DNA of 64,000 bases from Mucidula mucida. Its lineage: Eukaryota; Basidiomycota; Agaricomycetes; Agaricales; Physalacriaceae. The notes beneath the pieces are model-generated. The model was not told the DNA's origin, did not search any database, and worked only from the letters and a program-made list of their open reading frames with translations. The stretch is taken from contig JADNYV010000076.1 in NCBI GenBank assembly GCA_015501055.1, positions 62,001 to 126,000 of the forward strand, given 5' to 3'. Below are positions 22,304 through 34,045 of this stretch, piece after piece. Position 1 is the stretch's first letter. Each line of letters starts with the position of its first letter. The position numbers and the translations under genes were made by a program.

Positions 22304-22645
22304 TTCACGATGTATTGCTACATAATGTTCTCTTTTCTTGGGTGCTTTTCCTGACGATCATCAAACCTAGAAGTCATTGTGTATGGCTATTCCGAGTGCA
22401 AGGCTAACAAAGCAGTATCCCCGGATGTGCGTCCGGCATTATGCGCGCCACATAGGCTGAATACACCCCCAAGCATACCCTCCATCTATAGACAAAGAAA
22501 ATTATAACCAGAATTTATTGACCCATGTTTATGAACTCGAACTCCGTAACAGACAAGACAGGCAGACCAATGAAGTCGTTGAAAGAAAAGCTCGCAGAAG
22601 AACTGCGTCTGCGTGTTACGTCAGCGATCAGCTTGACCTTTGCCC

Positions 22646-23161
22646 TATAAATAGGCGTAAACAGGCATCTGCTATCAACCCTCCAAAAACCATGCGAACA
22701 TCTCGAAAGCTATCTCCTCTTCCCTGGCTGTGCTCTATAGACATGTGCTACCTTCTGAAGGACCGGACCATCTTCGCAAACTGCAGACGACCAGCCATGC
22801 CACATTTCGCAGAAACGAGATCTTGGGAAAAGTGAGTGTCTCCACGATTTGAAACAAGGACTGACATGAATTCCTCAAAGTATCGAGTGCAAGAACGAGG
22901 ATTGTCAATGGAGAAACACCGTCAACTTTCAGACTCCAGAAGTGTGCGTCATGTTGGCATTTAACTGTCGCTTCAACCTAAGCTCATATTCACTCGTCAT
23001 CTCACACAACAAGGCAAGGACAACGAGTCTTCAACGAGAAGCACGACTTCAGGCCTTACTGTCCGCAATGCATCGAGTCGCCACCTGGCACGCCGCCAGT
23101 GAGAAGTCAGCCACATTGGCATCCCCGCGGGCTACAATATCGCGTCCCCTCCACAACGTGA
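22646..23161 (+). CDS. Small Cys-rich protein, function unknown
   Basis: TATAAATA at 22646 precedes the ATG at 22692. Exons 22692-22831, 22881-22943 and 23014-23161 (116 aa; introns of 49 and 70 nt) keep one frame. Cys residues are spread through the protein. ECKNEDCQW and later YCPQCIESPPGTPP form two Cys pairs of the CxxxxC and CxxC type that could bind zinc (inference). No hydrophobic signal sequence is convincing. The family is not recognised. The 3' end is followed directly by the 23.2-kb duplicated segment. Confidence 0.5.
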
Positions 23162-23177
23162 CGTCTCGACGTTCGAA

Positions 23178-23490
23178 TGGACCAAGACACGACAATCACG
23201 ACTCTACGAGGCTTGTTGCTAGACTCGCCGTGCGATGTCATCTTCGCGCACAAGCGCCACACATCTACCTATCGCGACCATCTCATTAGCGTGGGAATAG
23301 TAAAGGTCGGTACTAACTCACACCATCTTAAAGCTCTACTATGTCGCCATCCCTGCCGATACGTCGTTTGTCTCCGCCACCAAATGCTCGATGCACATGC
23401 AGCTTCTATATGACTAGGCTAAGAATGGACTTGACGTTTCGGTTGTGACATTGAAAGTCGCCTTTGCGATGCGCCACCATTAAGTCGACG
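23178..23490 (+). pseudogene. Relic of an unidentified small gene (copy 1)
   Basis: A frame from ATG 23178 (contains LLLDSPCDVIFAHKRH) reaches a GTGGGA donor-like site. After TCTTAAAG at 23331 it continues as LYYVAIPADTSFVSATK to an in-frame TAG (YD*AKNG). Related relics with the same motifs are at 26420-26740 (+) and 25110-25290 (-). The latter reads YDLAQNG without the stop. Confidence 0.4.
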
Positions 23491-23949
23491 CGTCACGCCA
23501 CTACAACATTAGACTGTCCTTGTTGATCAGTACTGATTACTTGATCGGCTGTAATAAACAATCTTGTTGAGACGACAAATCGTTGGTCGGTTGGTCTCGA
23601 CGTACCATGCTCAGATATTGCGCCTTTCGAGACGAACGAGACAAGGAGGGGGAAAAATGCATAGGTAAGGATAATAGTACAAGTTTAAAGAATCATATGT
23701 AAACCGAGCAACACGTACTGCACTCTGACGACAGATATGCCAGCACTTTGCCACCCAGTGGAAATGGAAAACGAGACGGAAGGGTTCGAGGGATGCGGGA
23801 GAAAGGGTGGGCACAAAAGTCTAAACCAACACGAAATCCAAGACGTCGTCCGAGTAGTCACCCATCCCAAATCCGCTCCGCTCCTTTCCCTCGCTGAACG
23901 TCCTATGAGGATCGTCCGGGCCGGAGCGAGCCTGCAATGGCAAGTAGAC

Positions 23950-24493
23950 CTATATCTGTAAAGACGAGTTATCTGCAAAGCATGTTAACCAAGGTCGCGA
24001 AGGAAAATAATAATCGCACCATGCGAAGTCCGTCCTAGTAATTCTAATCGAGTTTCTCCCCACGGGCCAGGACCCGGATGACTTTGGTGGGAGCCGGAAC
24101 ACGCTCGACAAGAGGCTGGCGCTCCTCCCTCTCTGGTCGGCGCACGGGCAGTAACTTCTGCTGGGGGTGTACATCCTTGCGAGGCTCGCGGCGGTCCTCG
24201 TCGGAACTTTTTCTGCCATGCCCGCCAGTCCAAGGAGTAGGCAAAAGCTCTAGAACCTCGACGCCAGCGCGTTTCGCCCACAATGCGACAAGGGATCCAT
24301 TAGCACGTTCGGCAGGCGAACCAGTAACGGGCGCCACGGCAAGGACAATCTTGGGCTTGGCGCCGTGTTCGACCTCCCAACGAGCGCTGCAGATAGTGCG
24401 ACGGACCCATTCTGGGGATGGACTGGTGTCCTCGGCATCGGCAACATGAATCTTATCCCAGAGCACAAACGCATCGTCTTGCTGTACGCGAAT
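23950..24493 (-). pseudogene. 5'-truncated PIN-domain gene copy
   Basis: Exon 3 of the PIN-domain gene (compare 27281-27822) is preserved almost base for base from ...EKLD* up to RVQQDDAF, then breaks at 24493. The first part of exon 3, the PIN core exon and the start codon are missing. Confidence 0.8.
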
Positions 24494-25340
24494 TACGCCC
24501 CTGCTGTTCATACATACATACTTACCTGAAGACCCGGTACTCCAGCCTCTTTGACATATATGGCCCTGAATCGCATCTGATAAAGATTAGCACATTCGTG
24601 GGCAAGAACCTTAGTCAGTCCTCAGTGGCAATAAATGAATTGTGGCGCAATAAAATCAAATATCTACAGGTCGTGAAGAATATGGGGAGAGATAGATCTT
24701 CCCCCTCGCGTGCTCTGCAATAGCCGCGGAAGATGCGCGTGCCACTTCGTTCCGCAAATAGAAACTTACGGGACAAGAGCAGCGAGCTCTAGCTGATCCG
24801 CAGCTGTACTGTTACTACAGCTTGTGAAAACTCTGCTTGGCACTATCCTAGTCTCGTTACTGCTCGGTACGAATACCGAACATGTGCTGCGCTCGCCTTT
24901 GGCGTTCGTTTTTTGACTCTATGCTTTTGACGCCCTCCTCAAGCTCTCATTGTCATTGAGAAGAAACCTGCGGAACGCCGAGCGAAGCTTCGAACCCTGA
25001 GGGGCGATGCCAGAGAAGGCGTATATAACGCACGAGCAGTTCCCCCCTACCGAAGGTTGGAGGCCATCAACATGCGTGTCACGAACTAGTCGAGCGACAT
25101 GATAACGCCCTGTGCGAACGGTGCAAGCGACTTTCCAAGTCACAACCGAAACGTCGTGTCCATTCTGAGCCAAGTCATATAGAGACTGCGTGTGCATCAG
25201 ACGTTTGGGCGCGGAGGCGAACGACGTATCGACAGGGGATTGCCACATGAATAGTAGAGCCTGATGAGATGGTCGCTTTGGATAGCTGTGCAAAGCTGAT
25301 ATTGGACAACTAGTCTCGCAAAAAGCCTCATAAAGTCGTT
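24494..25340. repeat. Mosaic of duplicated pieces
   Basis: 24494-25050 matches 18901-19575. 25050-25125 then matches part of DUF6535 gene 1 exon 3 (20410-20500, tgtcacgaactagtcgagcg). 25125-25290 is an inverted, diverged piece related to 23.3-23.47 kb. No intact gene is present. Confidence 0.65.
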
Positions 25341-25475
25341 ATGGTCTAGTCCTCGTCCATTGGTTCTGCCCTCTGTCCGGACGATCGAGATCACGTGGTA
25401 CTGTTGTCTTTGTGGTCAATAAATCTTGCGTTCGTTCTCTCCCACCTACCATCACCACCTGAATCCGTCGTCGAC

Positions 25476-26129
25476 ATGTCGTCGCAGAGCTCTCCAACTC
25501 AAGCTTTTCCGCAAGCCCTTCTTCCACCCACAGATCTACGCTCGATGGGCTTCCGTGTACGTCTTTTTTACCTCGTCGCTGTGCTCTTTTTGATCAGACC
25601 GTAGTTCTCTACGAACTCAGTTCTCAGCACCATCAGTGACATACGTACTATCCCATCACCTCTCGTCCCCCGGCTCGGGTTCTCATATGCGCCGCCAAAG
25701 TTGAACTATGGCTGGTCGATGAATGATGACGAGGTTCTCTCTGCGCTCGAAGCCAACCGCCCCGATTTCATTGTAAACACGATGGCATATGACTTCCTCA
25801 ACGACGAAAGTGAGGAACAGTACGACCCAGACGCGACAATGGATCGGATCTACGAGTATATGACCGATGAGCTGCACCTTTCCCCGACGTGGCGCCCGCG
25901 AATGGAGGAGAAAATCGAGATGAATGACCCCGAGATGCGCTGCGTGTCGATTGCGAATAATTACGAGAACGGCGTCGAGCTTCCCCCCGATGAGGTGGTG
26001 CAGGCGCTGGTAGATTTTTTCAAATTTGACCAAGAGCCGAGATGGTTTCTGAACTTGCACCATTCTGGGTGGCGCCGGAGACTGCTTCGTATGCACGAGG
26101 GAGAGCTCATAATCCAGACAAAGTTTTGA
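25476..26129 (+). CDS. Small SPPK/APPK-family protein, copy B (solo)
   Basis: Exons 25476-25556 and 25605-26129 (201 aa; 48-nt intron) align throughout with copy A at 16.7-17.3 kb with few differences, in inverted orientation. Motifs are GFSYAPPKLNYGWSM, CVSIANNYENG and RWFLNLHHSGWRRR. The duplicated block spans about 25.35-26.39 kb, including the CACGTG box (25392-25397) but not the nuclease-like partner, so this copy stands alone. The frame is fully open, suggesting recent duplication or selection. Confidence 0.75.
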
Positions 26130-26419
26130 AATGTGAGTTCTGAACGACATCTCGAGATTCATCATTCTTGTTGCTCATCGTTTGTAGATGCGTGAAACCG
26201 TAGTGTGAGGTTTTCAGATGACACGTCGTCTCTATGTATAGAATATTAGTTGTGATAGAAAGACTCACTTTAACAATGTTACAAGATGAGTTCCGTCTAC
26301 TATGTTACTTCGGCGCCCATGCCTCGCTGGTGAACGGGTTGTTTGACATCGCGCGGTCATGGTACAGAAGGGATATTTCTTGCATATTTGGCGAGATTTG
26401 AAGCCACATATAGCGACTG

Positions 26420-26740
26420 GACCAAGACGCGACAATTAGGACTCTCCGAGGCCTGTTGCTAGACTCGCCGTGCGTTGTCATCTTCCGCGCATAAGCGCCA
26501 CATATCTATCTATGTATCGCGACCATCTCATTAGCGAGGGAGGAGTGAAGGTCGGTACTAACTCACATTATCTTAAAGCTCTACTATGTCGCCATATATC
26601 CCTGCCGATACGTCGTTCGCCTCCGCCACTAAATGCCTGATGCTCACGCAGTTTCTATATGAGTAGGCGAAGAATACACCTGACGTTTCGGTTGTGACTT
26701 TGAAAGTCGCCTTTGCTATGAGCGCCACCATTAGGTCGAC
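26420..26740 (+). pseudogene. Relic of an unidentified small gene (copy 2)
   Basis: Collinear with 23178-23490 and carries the same frame fragments (VAIPADTSFASATK). It has a TAG at the equivalent YE*AKN position, plus small indels. Confidence 0.4.
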
Positions 26741-27280
26741 ACCACTACAACATTAGTCTGTCCTGATGATCGAATACCGGTTACTTGTTCGGCTGTACAT
26801 ACATTTTATAAGGCGAACAAATTGTTAATCTCAAAACGCGCCATGCTCAGATATTGCGCCTTTATAGACGAACGAAACAGAGAGGAAAAAGAAAATGCAT
26901 AGGTAAGGATAATAGTACAAGTTAAAGAATCATATGTAAACCGAGCAACACGTACTGCACTCTGACGACAGAGATGCCAGCACTTTGACACCCAGTGAAA
27001 ATGGAAAACGAGAAGGAAGGGTTCGAGGGATGCGGGAGAAAGGGTGGGCACACAAGTCTAAACCAACACGAAATCCAAGACGTCGTCCGAGTAGTCACCC
27101 ATCCCAATTTCGCTCCGCTCCCTTCCCTCGCTGAACGTCCTATGAGGATCGTCCGGGCCGGAGCGAGCCTGCAATGGCAAGTAGACCTATATCTGTAAAG
27201 ACGAGTTATCTGCAAAGCATGTTAACCAAGGTCGCGAAGGAAAATATTAATCGCACCATGCGAAGTCCGTCCTAGTAATC

Positions 27281-28232
27281 CTAATCAAGTTTCTCCCCAC
27301 GGGCCAGGACCCGGATGACTTTGGTGGGAGCCGGAACACGCTCGACAAGAGGCTGGCGCTCCTCCCTCTCTCGTCGGCGCACGGGCAGTACCTTCTGCTG
27401 GGGGTGTACATCCTTGCGAGGCTCGCGGCGGTCCTCGTCGGAACTTTTTCTGCCATGCCCGCCAGTCCAAGGAGTAGGCAAAAGCTCTAGAACCTCGACG
27501 CCAGCGCGTTTCGCCCACAATGCGACAAGGGATCCATTAGCACGTTCGGCGGGCGAACCAGTAACGGGCGCCACGGCAAGGACAATCTTGGGCTTTGCGC
27601 CGTGTTCGACCTCCCAACGAGCGCTGCAGATAGTGCGACGCACCCATTCTGGAGATGGACTGGTATCCTCGGCATCGGCAAAATGAATCTTATCCCAGAG
27701 CACAAAGGCATCATCTTGCTGTACGCGAATGCGCGGATTGGCGCCAACTTGTTTCTCGAGAATGCGCGAAGCTTCGCGAGCAGCCTTGGATGACTTTTTG
27801 AGCATATCCAAAGTGTTCAAGGCTATAGGGAGATTAGAGAAATATCATGGATGACGCCAGAACACCACCTTCAAGCGGGACGATGACAATTTCGTCGCGG
27901 CCGCGCTGGCACCACTTGCGGATATGTTCCAGGCCGTGGACTAGCACGCTCGCATCTGCCACGATGATATCGGCTTCCTTCTCCTGCCTGTCCTGCGGTT
28001 TCTCCTTCTTTGGCTCCATCGTGCGTCGCGGGGCGTTGGCCTTGGGCGGACCGCCTCCACGGCCGCGCCAATTTCCTCCATCGTTGCCGCCCACGCTCTT
28101 TTCGAGCTGCTCGACCTGGTGATTTAGAAATGCCGCGCCAAGCGCCTTGGACATGGCGATTTTGTTGGGTGGTGCCGCCTGCAGGCTGTTAGCATGAGCA
28201 TTGCAGGTGCCGTAGCTAGTATTGCGCACCAT
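27281..28232 (-). CDS. PIN-domain-like protein (intact copy)
   Basis: Exons 28232-28230 (ATG only), 28178-27869 and 27822-27281 (284 aa; introns of 51 and 46 nt). The protein reads MAAPPNKIAMSKALGAAF, a Gly/Arg-rich linker, then ADIIVADASVLVHGLEHIRKW and VIVPLEALNTLDMLKKSSK, a PIN-fold start (first acidic residue in VADAS). KPKIVLAVAPVTGSPAE and a charged C-terminal tail follow. PIN domains bind or cut RNA; activity here is unproven. The ATG-only first exon is supported by the divergent plus-strand paralogue, which has the same arrangement. A TATATA on the minus strand at 28286-28291 fits as core promoter. Confidence 0.78.
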
Positions 28233-28684
28233 GGTAGCTGTGGCTGTTACAGTGGTGGTCGCCGTCGTGTTCGTCGTTGTCGCCGTATATACAGCGATGC
28301 AGAGGGGGGTAGTTTGAGGCGGTAGTGGTGGTTGACGTTCAAGAAATAAAGGAGACAAGGCCAGCGGAGAGCTGTGCAATGACAATCACAGTGCAAGGTA
28401 CAGCAACTCATGATGACTCAGCAGATGTACCTTGATGTCATGCCGCCCTGCCGCAGCCTGCCCTTTGTTTTCGGGATCTGCTTGCTTTCGGCACAAGACC
28501 ATGTTGTTCTCGGCCCTTTGTTCTGTTCTTGGGCTCACTTTGATCAACAAAAAGCAGGAGCAATTGGATGGCTTATTGTACTGGTCAATGCAATTGTTCT
28601 TGTACTAGCCGTCTATAAAACTGCCACGATTGAGCCTGCAATGACAACGAAATATTCCCTCCAGCATCCGTACTACATCCATTA
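28233..28684. promoter_or_regulatory. Head-to-head promoter region of two PIN-like genes
   Basis: The 452-bp gap has TATATA at 28286-28291 for the minus gene and TATAAAA at 28614-28620 for the plus gene. The minus half is rich in GTT/ACC repeats. Confidence 0.5.
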
Positions 28685-29733
28685 ATGGTGTGTTAAGTCC
28701 CATATCGTATCTTGACTGGAGTGCTAACGTTGCTTATAGGAAATCCCATCAAACAAGTTGGCCATGTCCAAAGCTCTCGGCGCCGCATTCCTGAAATATC
28801 AAGTCGAACAGCTAGAGAAAACCGTATGCCCTACGCCCCCACGGACCCCTACCCGAAGAGCGCCCTCCCAAGCGGATGTAGTCGTCGTCGACGCTAGCCT
28901 CCTCATCCACGGCTTCCACCACGTCGAACGATGGTCCAAACCCGACCGTCAAGAAACCGTCGTAATTCCTCTCCAAGGTACATAGTTCTTTTCTCTCCTA
29001 CATACATCCCAATTAACACCTCGCACAAGCCCTCACGACCCTCGACATGCTTAAACGCACCTCCAAACACGCACGTGCCGCCTCTCGCCTTCTCGAAGAC
29101 CAAGTCGGGTATAATCCCCGCTTCCGCATCCAGCTCGACCACAACGCCACTGCCACTGCAATCCCTACGCTTGAACCTCAGTGGATTAAAAACACCCTCC
29201 ACTGTGCGCGCTCCGAGATCGACGCTGCTCCACGACGAAAAGTCGTCTTGGCTGTATGCCCTACACCCGCCACCGACGACAGATCAGCCGGAACTCTTGT
29301 TCTCGATTCAGCGCGCCTCTCTGATATTCCCGTTCTCGTGCTTGCCGCTTCTGAAAAAAAACCCCATCCAAAACGATATGGACGTGTATCGCCCAACACA
29401 TCTATTAGCTCCTCTTCCGACGAACTGGATGCCGATGTGCTCGATTTCGAAGACCTCATGAGAAAGCGTCTGGCCTCTCGCATTCACAACCAACCAAATC
29501 CCCGTACCGATTCGAATGAAATCCAGTCTAGTTCGCGACGGCTATGGACGAGTTCAGATTCGGAAAACTCCAGCAGTCGAACACGCGAATCAGTTTGTGG
29601 CCGCCGACAGGAAAACAAGCAGGCCAAGGCGAAAGAGGAATGGCCTTCTTTGCCGCAGAATACTACCGTTCATCGGAAACACCAGGCGAAGCAAGGAAAT
29701 ACCTGGAAGATCAAAATCGTTGTTGCCTGTTAA
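28685..29733 (+). CDS. PIN-domain-like protein (divergent paralogue)
   Basis: Exons 28685-28687 (ATG only), 28740-28977 and 29030-29733 (314 aa; introns of 52 and 52 nt; the first has a gctaac branch site). The start reads MEIPSNKLAMSKALGAAF. The PIN-like core has ADVVVVDASLLIHGFHHV and VVIPLQALTTLDMLKRTSK, then QWIKNTLHCARSEID and KVVLAVCPTPA. The C-terminus is Ser/Arg-rich and differs from the minus-strand paralogue. The two genes likely arose by an inverted duplication and have diverged strongly, whereas the truncated copy at 24 kb is a recent duplicate of the minus gene. Confidence 0.76.
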
Positions 29734-30281
29734 AGTGCGTCCATATCTCTATTGTGCGACCGAGCTCTAATATTCATTTCCAGAGTTACGATCGAAGATT
29801 GAAAGAATCATACCATTTTTATGTAGCGTGAAGGCGCCCATCATGTCGATTCTGTTGTTATGCCTACTTCTTTATGCTGAAGTTAATGCAATCTATGAAG
29901 TTTTTCCAACGCTTCGACCCGCTAATTCGCCAACAATTCAAGTTAGTGAGAATGATAAACAACTTCTTACTACAAGCAGGTCATCAGGGATCTCAAGGGT
30001 GAGACACGTACATTAGAACTGCAACATTCAAATTCAGAAAATGCATCATGTCTACCAGCACTGTCAGCTCGACGGGTCTAGCACTCCGTTTGGGGTCCGG
30101 AATCCCAGCCTCTGTGATCAATGTGAACTATATCTATCATGGCATCGGACGTTAGTATAACATTACCGCCAATGCTAGCACCAAAAAAGCAATAATAACT
30201 CTGGATTTCGGCCAGTTTGTTGAAGCCAATCTTTGTGGGGTCTCCACTCTGAACAATAATTCCGCGCTACACATCCTGTAT
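29734..30281. other. Intergenic
   Basis: A short frame at 29828-30016 starts with a hydrophobic stretch (MSILLLCLLLYAEVNA) that could mimic a signal peptide. I see no other support for it. Confidence 0.3.
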
Positions 30282-30372
30282 GCCTGCCTAGCTCAATCGG
30301 ATAGAGCGTCAGACTCTTAAAATCTGAGGAAGTGGCATCTGAAGGCTGCGAGTTCGACCCTCGCGGTGGGCT
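30282..30372 (+). tRNA. tRNA-Lys(CUU) with 17-nt intron
   Basis: The acceptor GCCTGCC pairs with GGTGGGC (two G-U). The D-stem is GCTC/GAGC and the anticodon stem TCAGA/TCTGA. The loop CTCTTAA has anticodon CTT at 30316-30318. The T-arm is GCGAG-TTCGACC-CTCGC. A 17-nt intron (30320-30336) follows the base 3' of the anticodon. Removing it restores a textbook lysine tRNA. Confidence 0.93.
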
Positions 30373-30744
30373 ACACATTTTACTCATGATGGCATTGACC
30401 TCAACAGACAGTAGCTTAGAATATCGTTTACTGGATCTCCCTGCGCTTTAACACGAAAGCCGCGACGGACTTAGGTATGATTGTCGTGACACCTTCAAGA
30501 ATATGGCATGAATCCTGTCCAGGATGTTCTTGTAGACTGACACTTGATTGTTTGCGAAAACAAAGGTGGAAACACTCGGGTCTCAGAATGATTTCGTTTC
30601 TCTTTCTACTGCATAAGACACGAAAACCCGAACATCGGTACGCTCTCTATTCTATGCAATTGGCAATTCTATTCTAACGTTAAGGAAAAAAACGATTTAT
30701 GTTTTACAAAGAGGTACTCCGTCGCGCCGTCCTGATTCTTATAC

Positions 30745-32170
30745 TGCATGTTAGAGTGCGGTAACGAAAGGTACGCACACTCACACTGTAGACTCATGAC
30801 TTCGGTCACTAGAACCTTCCATTCCTCCTCACTCCCGTTGGATCCATCGTCGCTGGTACGATTCAGGATGTCAAGTACGGTAAAGAAATCGACGAACGTT
30901 GGTAGTCCGAGTCGCTGCGCCCGGTCCGCCCATTATTCTGTCTGAGCCCAAACGTCAGCAGCGCCTGATCGTCCAGCATATCGTATCGACCACAAGTCCT
31001 CTCCCATGACTTCGTTTCATCTAGCCAGTCCAGTATGCTTGAGGGCATCTGCACGTAACACTCACTGCGCTTCTGACGGATAGGCACTGATGGCAGTCTG
31101 CGTCCTGGAAGAAACACATGAAGAAGCGGATCACCGCGCCAATGTTGGCACAAAGGAAACTGGGGTTCGCGACACCGACCGATCATCGAACAGACAGCGG
31201 GCCCGAATATAGGTCGGTGATTGAAAATGAACGGTGTTTATTCCAGGGCGAAACTAAATCAACAGTCAATGATGGTGACAGAAAATTGAACCTTTGAACT
31301 CACATCAAACCTCCTGAGCGTCATGCTCCAAGTGATGCAAAAGGTACTGCGGCGATGGACACGGGAACAAGCTTCTAGTCGTTTATGTTCCCCAAGGACC
31401 CTAATCGTGCACATTCAGGTCAATATCTCGCCTTCCAAAAAGATACTTTCTTCGTGAGTCGGATGACCTTCCGTAGCACGCCAGGGGAAAAGGTCAGGAT
31501 GTGCAGATAGCTCCAATTCAGAAAGGCAATGTGAAACGTTGACCTTCACGTTCTGGTCATTCAGCTTCTTGAATAAGAGCGCCATGCGAAGACAAAGCCA
31601 CGCCTGTGGTGATTTATAAGCACATACAGGAATATACTCAACGCTCGAGTGTTCCGTATCGGTATAGTGCTTCATGAAGACGAGAGCGGGAAGGCTGGTT
31701 GTACTGAATTCAGCGCCAACGCCGAGTTCAGCAGCGAAGGTGATAATGCCTGCCGTAATGGCGTCACAGATCCAGAGGAAGTCGAGCACACCGAAGAGGA
31801 AGAGGAGAAGGGTGAGTTGGGGAGTGACGCTAGAAGATCCTCGACGCGCCAGAGATTGAATGATCCGAAACGCATCTGACGAAGGCCGAGCATTTGCCTT
31901 CGCGACATCGCGATGTCCTTTTAATATGCTCGAAGCCATTGTTTGCATAGCATACCCAGGAGGGCTGTCAACAAGGCGACAAGCAGGCTGAGGAAGCGAA
32001 AGAGTCAAATCGTTGATCAGAAGACGAGGCGGAGTCATCAGGAAGAAGGGAAGCTGGAGTTGTGACCTGATTGGCAAGCTGGCGGGAGATATGAAGGAGC
32101 ATGCGGGCCGTCACAGAGCTAGGGGGAAATCCACTTACCAACACGAGAAGTGGATTGCTGTCGTTGTCAC
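30745..32170 (-). pseudogene. Decayed DUF6535 gene
   Basis: On the minus strand the region carries pieces of the DUF6535 core (LLLFLFGVLDFLW; KSPQAWLCLRMALL; LGLRQMRFGSFNLWRVEDLL in another frame). The C-terminal block near 30860-30760 is in yet another frame. Stops and frameshifts separate them, and the CKQWLREYQKD block is disrupted. It is the most downstream member of the array at 30.7-37.2 kb. Confidence 0.7.
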
Positions 32171-32584
32171 AGCGCGCTGTCGACTAATCCGTACCTCGAC
32201 AACTTGACAGTTAGATACGAAAATGCCAGAAGCACGTATTTAGACTTATCATATCCATGACATACAGAATTTTGATGGTGAAAGGCAAGACCTGAGCAAG
32301 GTGTGGTGTTTTGTTTATCCCGGATTGTTTGTTCTCGGGGGCTTCGTGCAGAGGTCTAATTCGAGGCGTCTGACAGTACTGCGACAGTCGTAGTATGTTT
32401 GGAGTCCTTGCAGCAACGATTCGAAAGATAGAATACTTAATTGAGTTCCAATGGCCGCGACGCGATACATCTCTATCAAATGGGATCTCAGTTATTAAGT
32501 AGTACAGATCACAAAATTGCAGGACATAGGGATCTATGAGATGGTTTCTATAACGTCGTGGCGACAGCACATCCGGGCGCTACT

Positions 32585-33308
32585 TTACGAAAAGTAACCG
32601 TGCTGGGTCTGCAGACGTTCCAATTCAGAACGCACTATGTTCACGAGCATTGTCCACTCCGATTCGCGACCGTTACAACCATCGCCACGCGTCCGATCGA
32701 GGAATTCAACAATCGTGAAGAAGTCCTTGAAAGTCGGGAATCCCAGGTTCTGTGATCTATCAGCCCATCTCCGAACGGCGCCGGTTATGGCATCCGGCGC
32801 CAGTACAACATCCTCGCCGATGCTATCCAAAACGCAGGAACGAATCTGAATCCAGTTTGACGTCGGCATCCTCTCCACCATATTGGATACCAATTCAAGA
32901 TGGCAGTCGCTTCGGTTACGGATTCGAGCACGCTGAACATTCCACGCCGGGTCGTGGAAGAAATCCAAGAGGAAGCGGATTGTCGGTCCCACAGCAGCGA
33001 ACAGGAAACTGTTTGATGCCGCATCTGGCCTCCGTAGATAGAGCGGACCAGCATACAGATCGGAAATCGCGGTTGGGGGCTGGAACTGCACTCAATGTGA
33101 TATCATAGAATTGAACGAAACGTGTGCTCACAGGGTCGGAGGGCACATAGAAAGTAGCGGGACCCCTGTGCCCAGGGTCGGATTGTGCTGTATCGCAGCT
33201 ACCAAAGGACACGGGGCTAGTAGGTCGACTCGAAGGCGCCTGTTGTGACGACAGCTTCGCACGACGACCAGATACAGCCTTCATGACCTGCGTGAGGACG
33301 GACATCAT
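32585..33308 (-). CDS. Mini DUF6535-derived gene lacking the membrane core
   Basis: Exon 33308-33132 (59 codons, start MMSVLTQVMK) splices through a 52-nt intron directly to 33079-32585, the equivalent of the last exon of the full-length gene, giving one open 223-aa frame. The protein keeps the Ser-rich N-terminus (KLSSQQAPSSRP) and the C-terminal block (FLFAAVGPTIRFLL, FPTFKDFFTIVEFLDRTRGDG). It has lost the WNDDINTLL region and all membrane segments. Upstream DNA (33.31-33.5 kb) matches that of the full-length gene, so it arose by tandem duplication with an internal deletion whose ends still splice in frame. Whether it is expressed is unknown. Confidence 0.62.
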
Positions 33309-34045
33309 ACTGGGTAGTCTGAGCTGTATATGACGGATGGAACTAGAGGGAGAGCACCAATTGCACAGGTATAGGGTGACGTTTGCATATATGGTGAGTC
33401 TCACGAATACAGGTTTTGTCCACGAGCGTCCGGAAGAAGAGAGGTCAAAGAGGCTGCATATTCCTAGCCATCGATGCTGGCTCAAAGGTCTGTTGAAGCG
33501 ATGAGCATGTTATTCGTCCTGTTGAAATCGTACAGGACGGTCGAGAAAGACGGTGAAAATGTATATAGTCCATAATGGGTGAGAGTACCCAGTGCACACT
33601 TGTCAGTGATGGACCATCGCGGTAACGAGTCGAAGCCAACAACGCGAAAGCTGTGCCCAGGGTTTTGTTGTCATTGTTGACGCGTTGTTTGGCGGCACCT
33701 ATCCACGGAAACCTCGCGTTTCCACCAGTCGTGTCAGCTGTCCATGCCACTAGCCGTGTACTCTACTCAGCATTGTTATATGATGTCGCCTGCTACTACA
33801 GTATATAACACGTTTTCCAGGACTACTTTCCAGTCAGTACACGGCTGAGAGTAATTTCGTTTCTCTTTCTACTGCATGAGACCCGACACCAGGACAGTCA
33901 ATTAGACCTTGAGCGTAGGTATCACAGACGCGAGGCAGCACAAGAGATCACAAAGAAGTGGTCAGTACGCATGCCTATTACTTTACATATTGATTCCCTA
34001 CTGACGTGACTCGAGACTACGATTCATATATAACAAAGGAACAAT

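Larger units (their letters stand above)
23178..24493. repeat. Segmental duplication, partner 26420-27725
   Basis: The block is collinear with 26420-27725 in the same orientation, diverged in the first ~500 bp and nearly identical in the PIN-gene half. It ends sharply at 24493, where sequence related to 18.9 kb begins. Confidence 0.85.

Noticed and set aside
24078..24449. Plus-strand 123-codon ORF, also at 27315-27686
   Set aside because: Antisense to the PIN-like gene exon; both copies are duplicated together with it.
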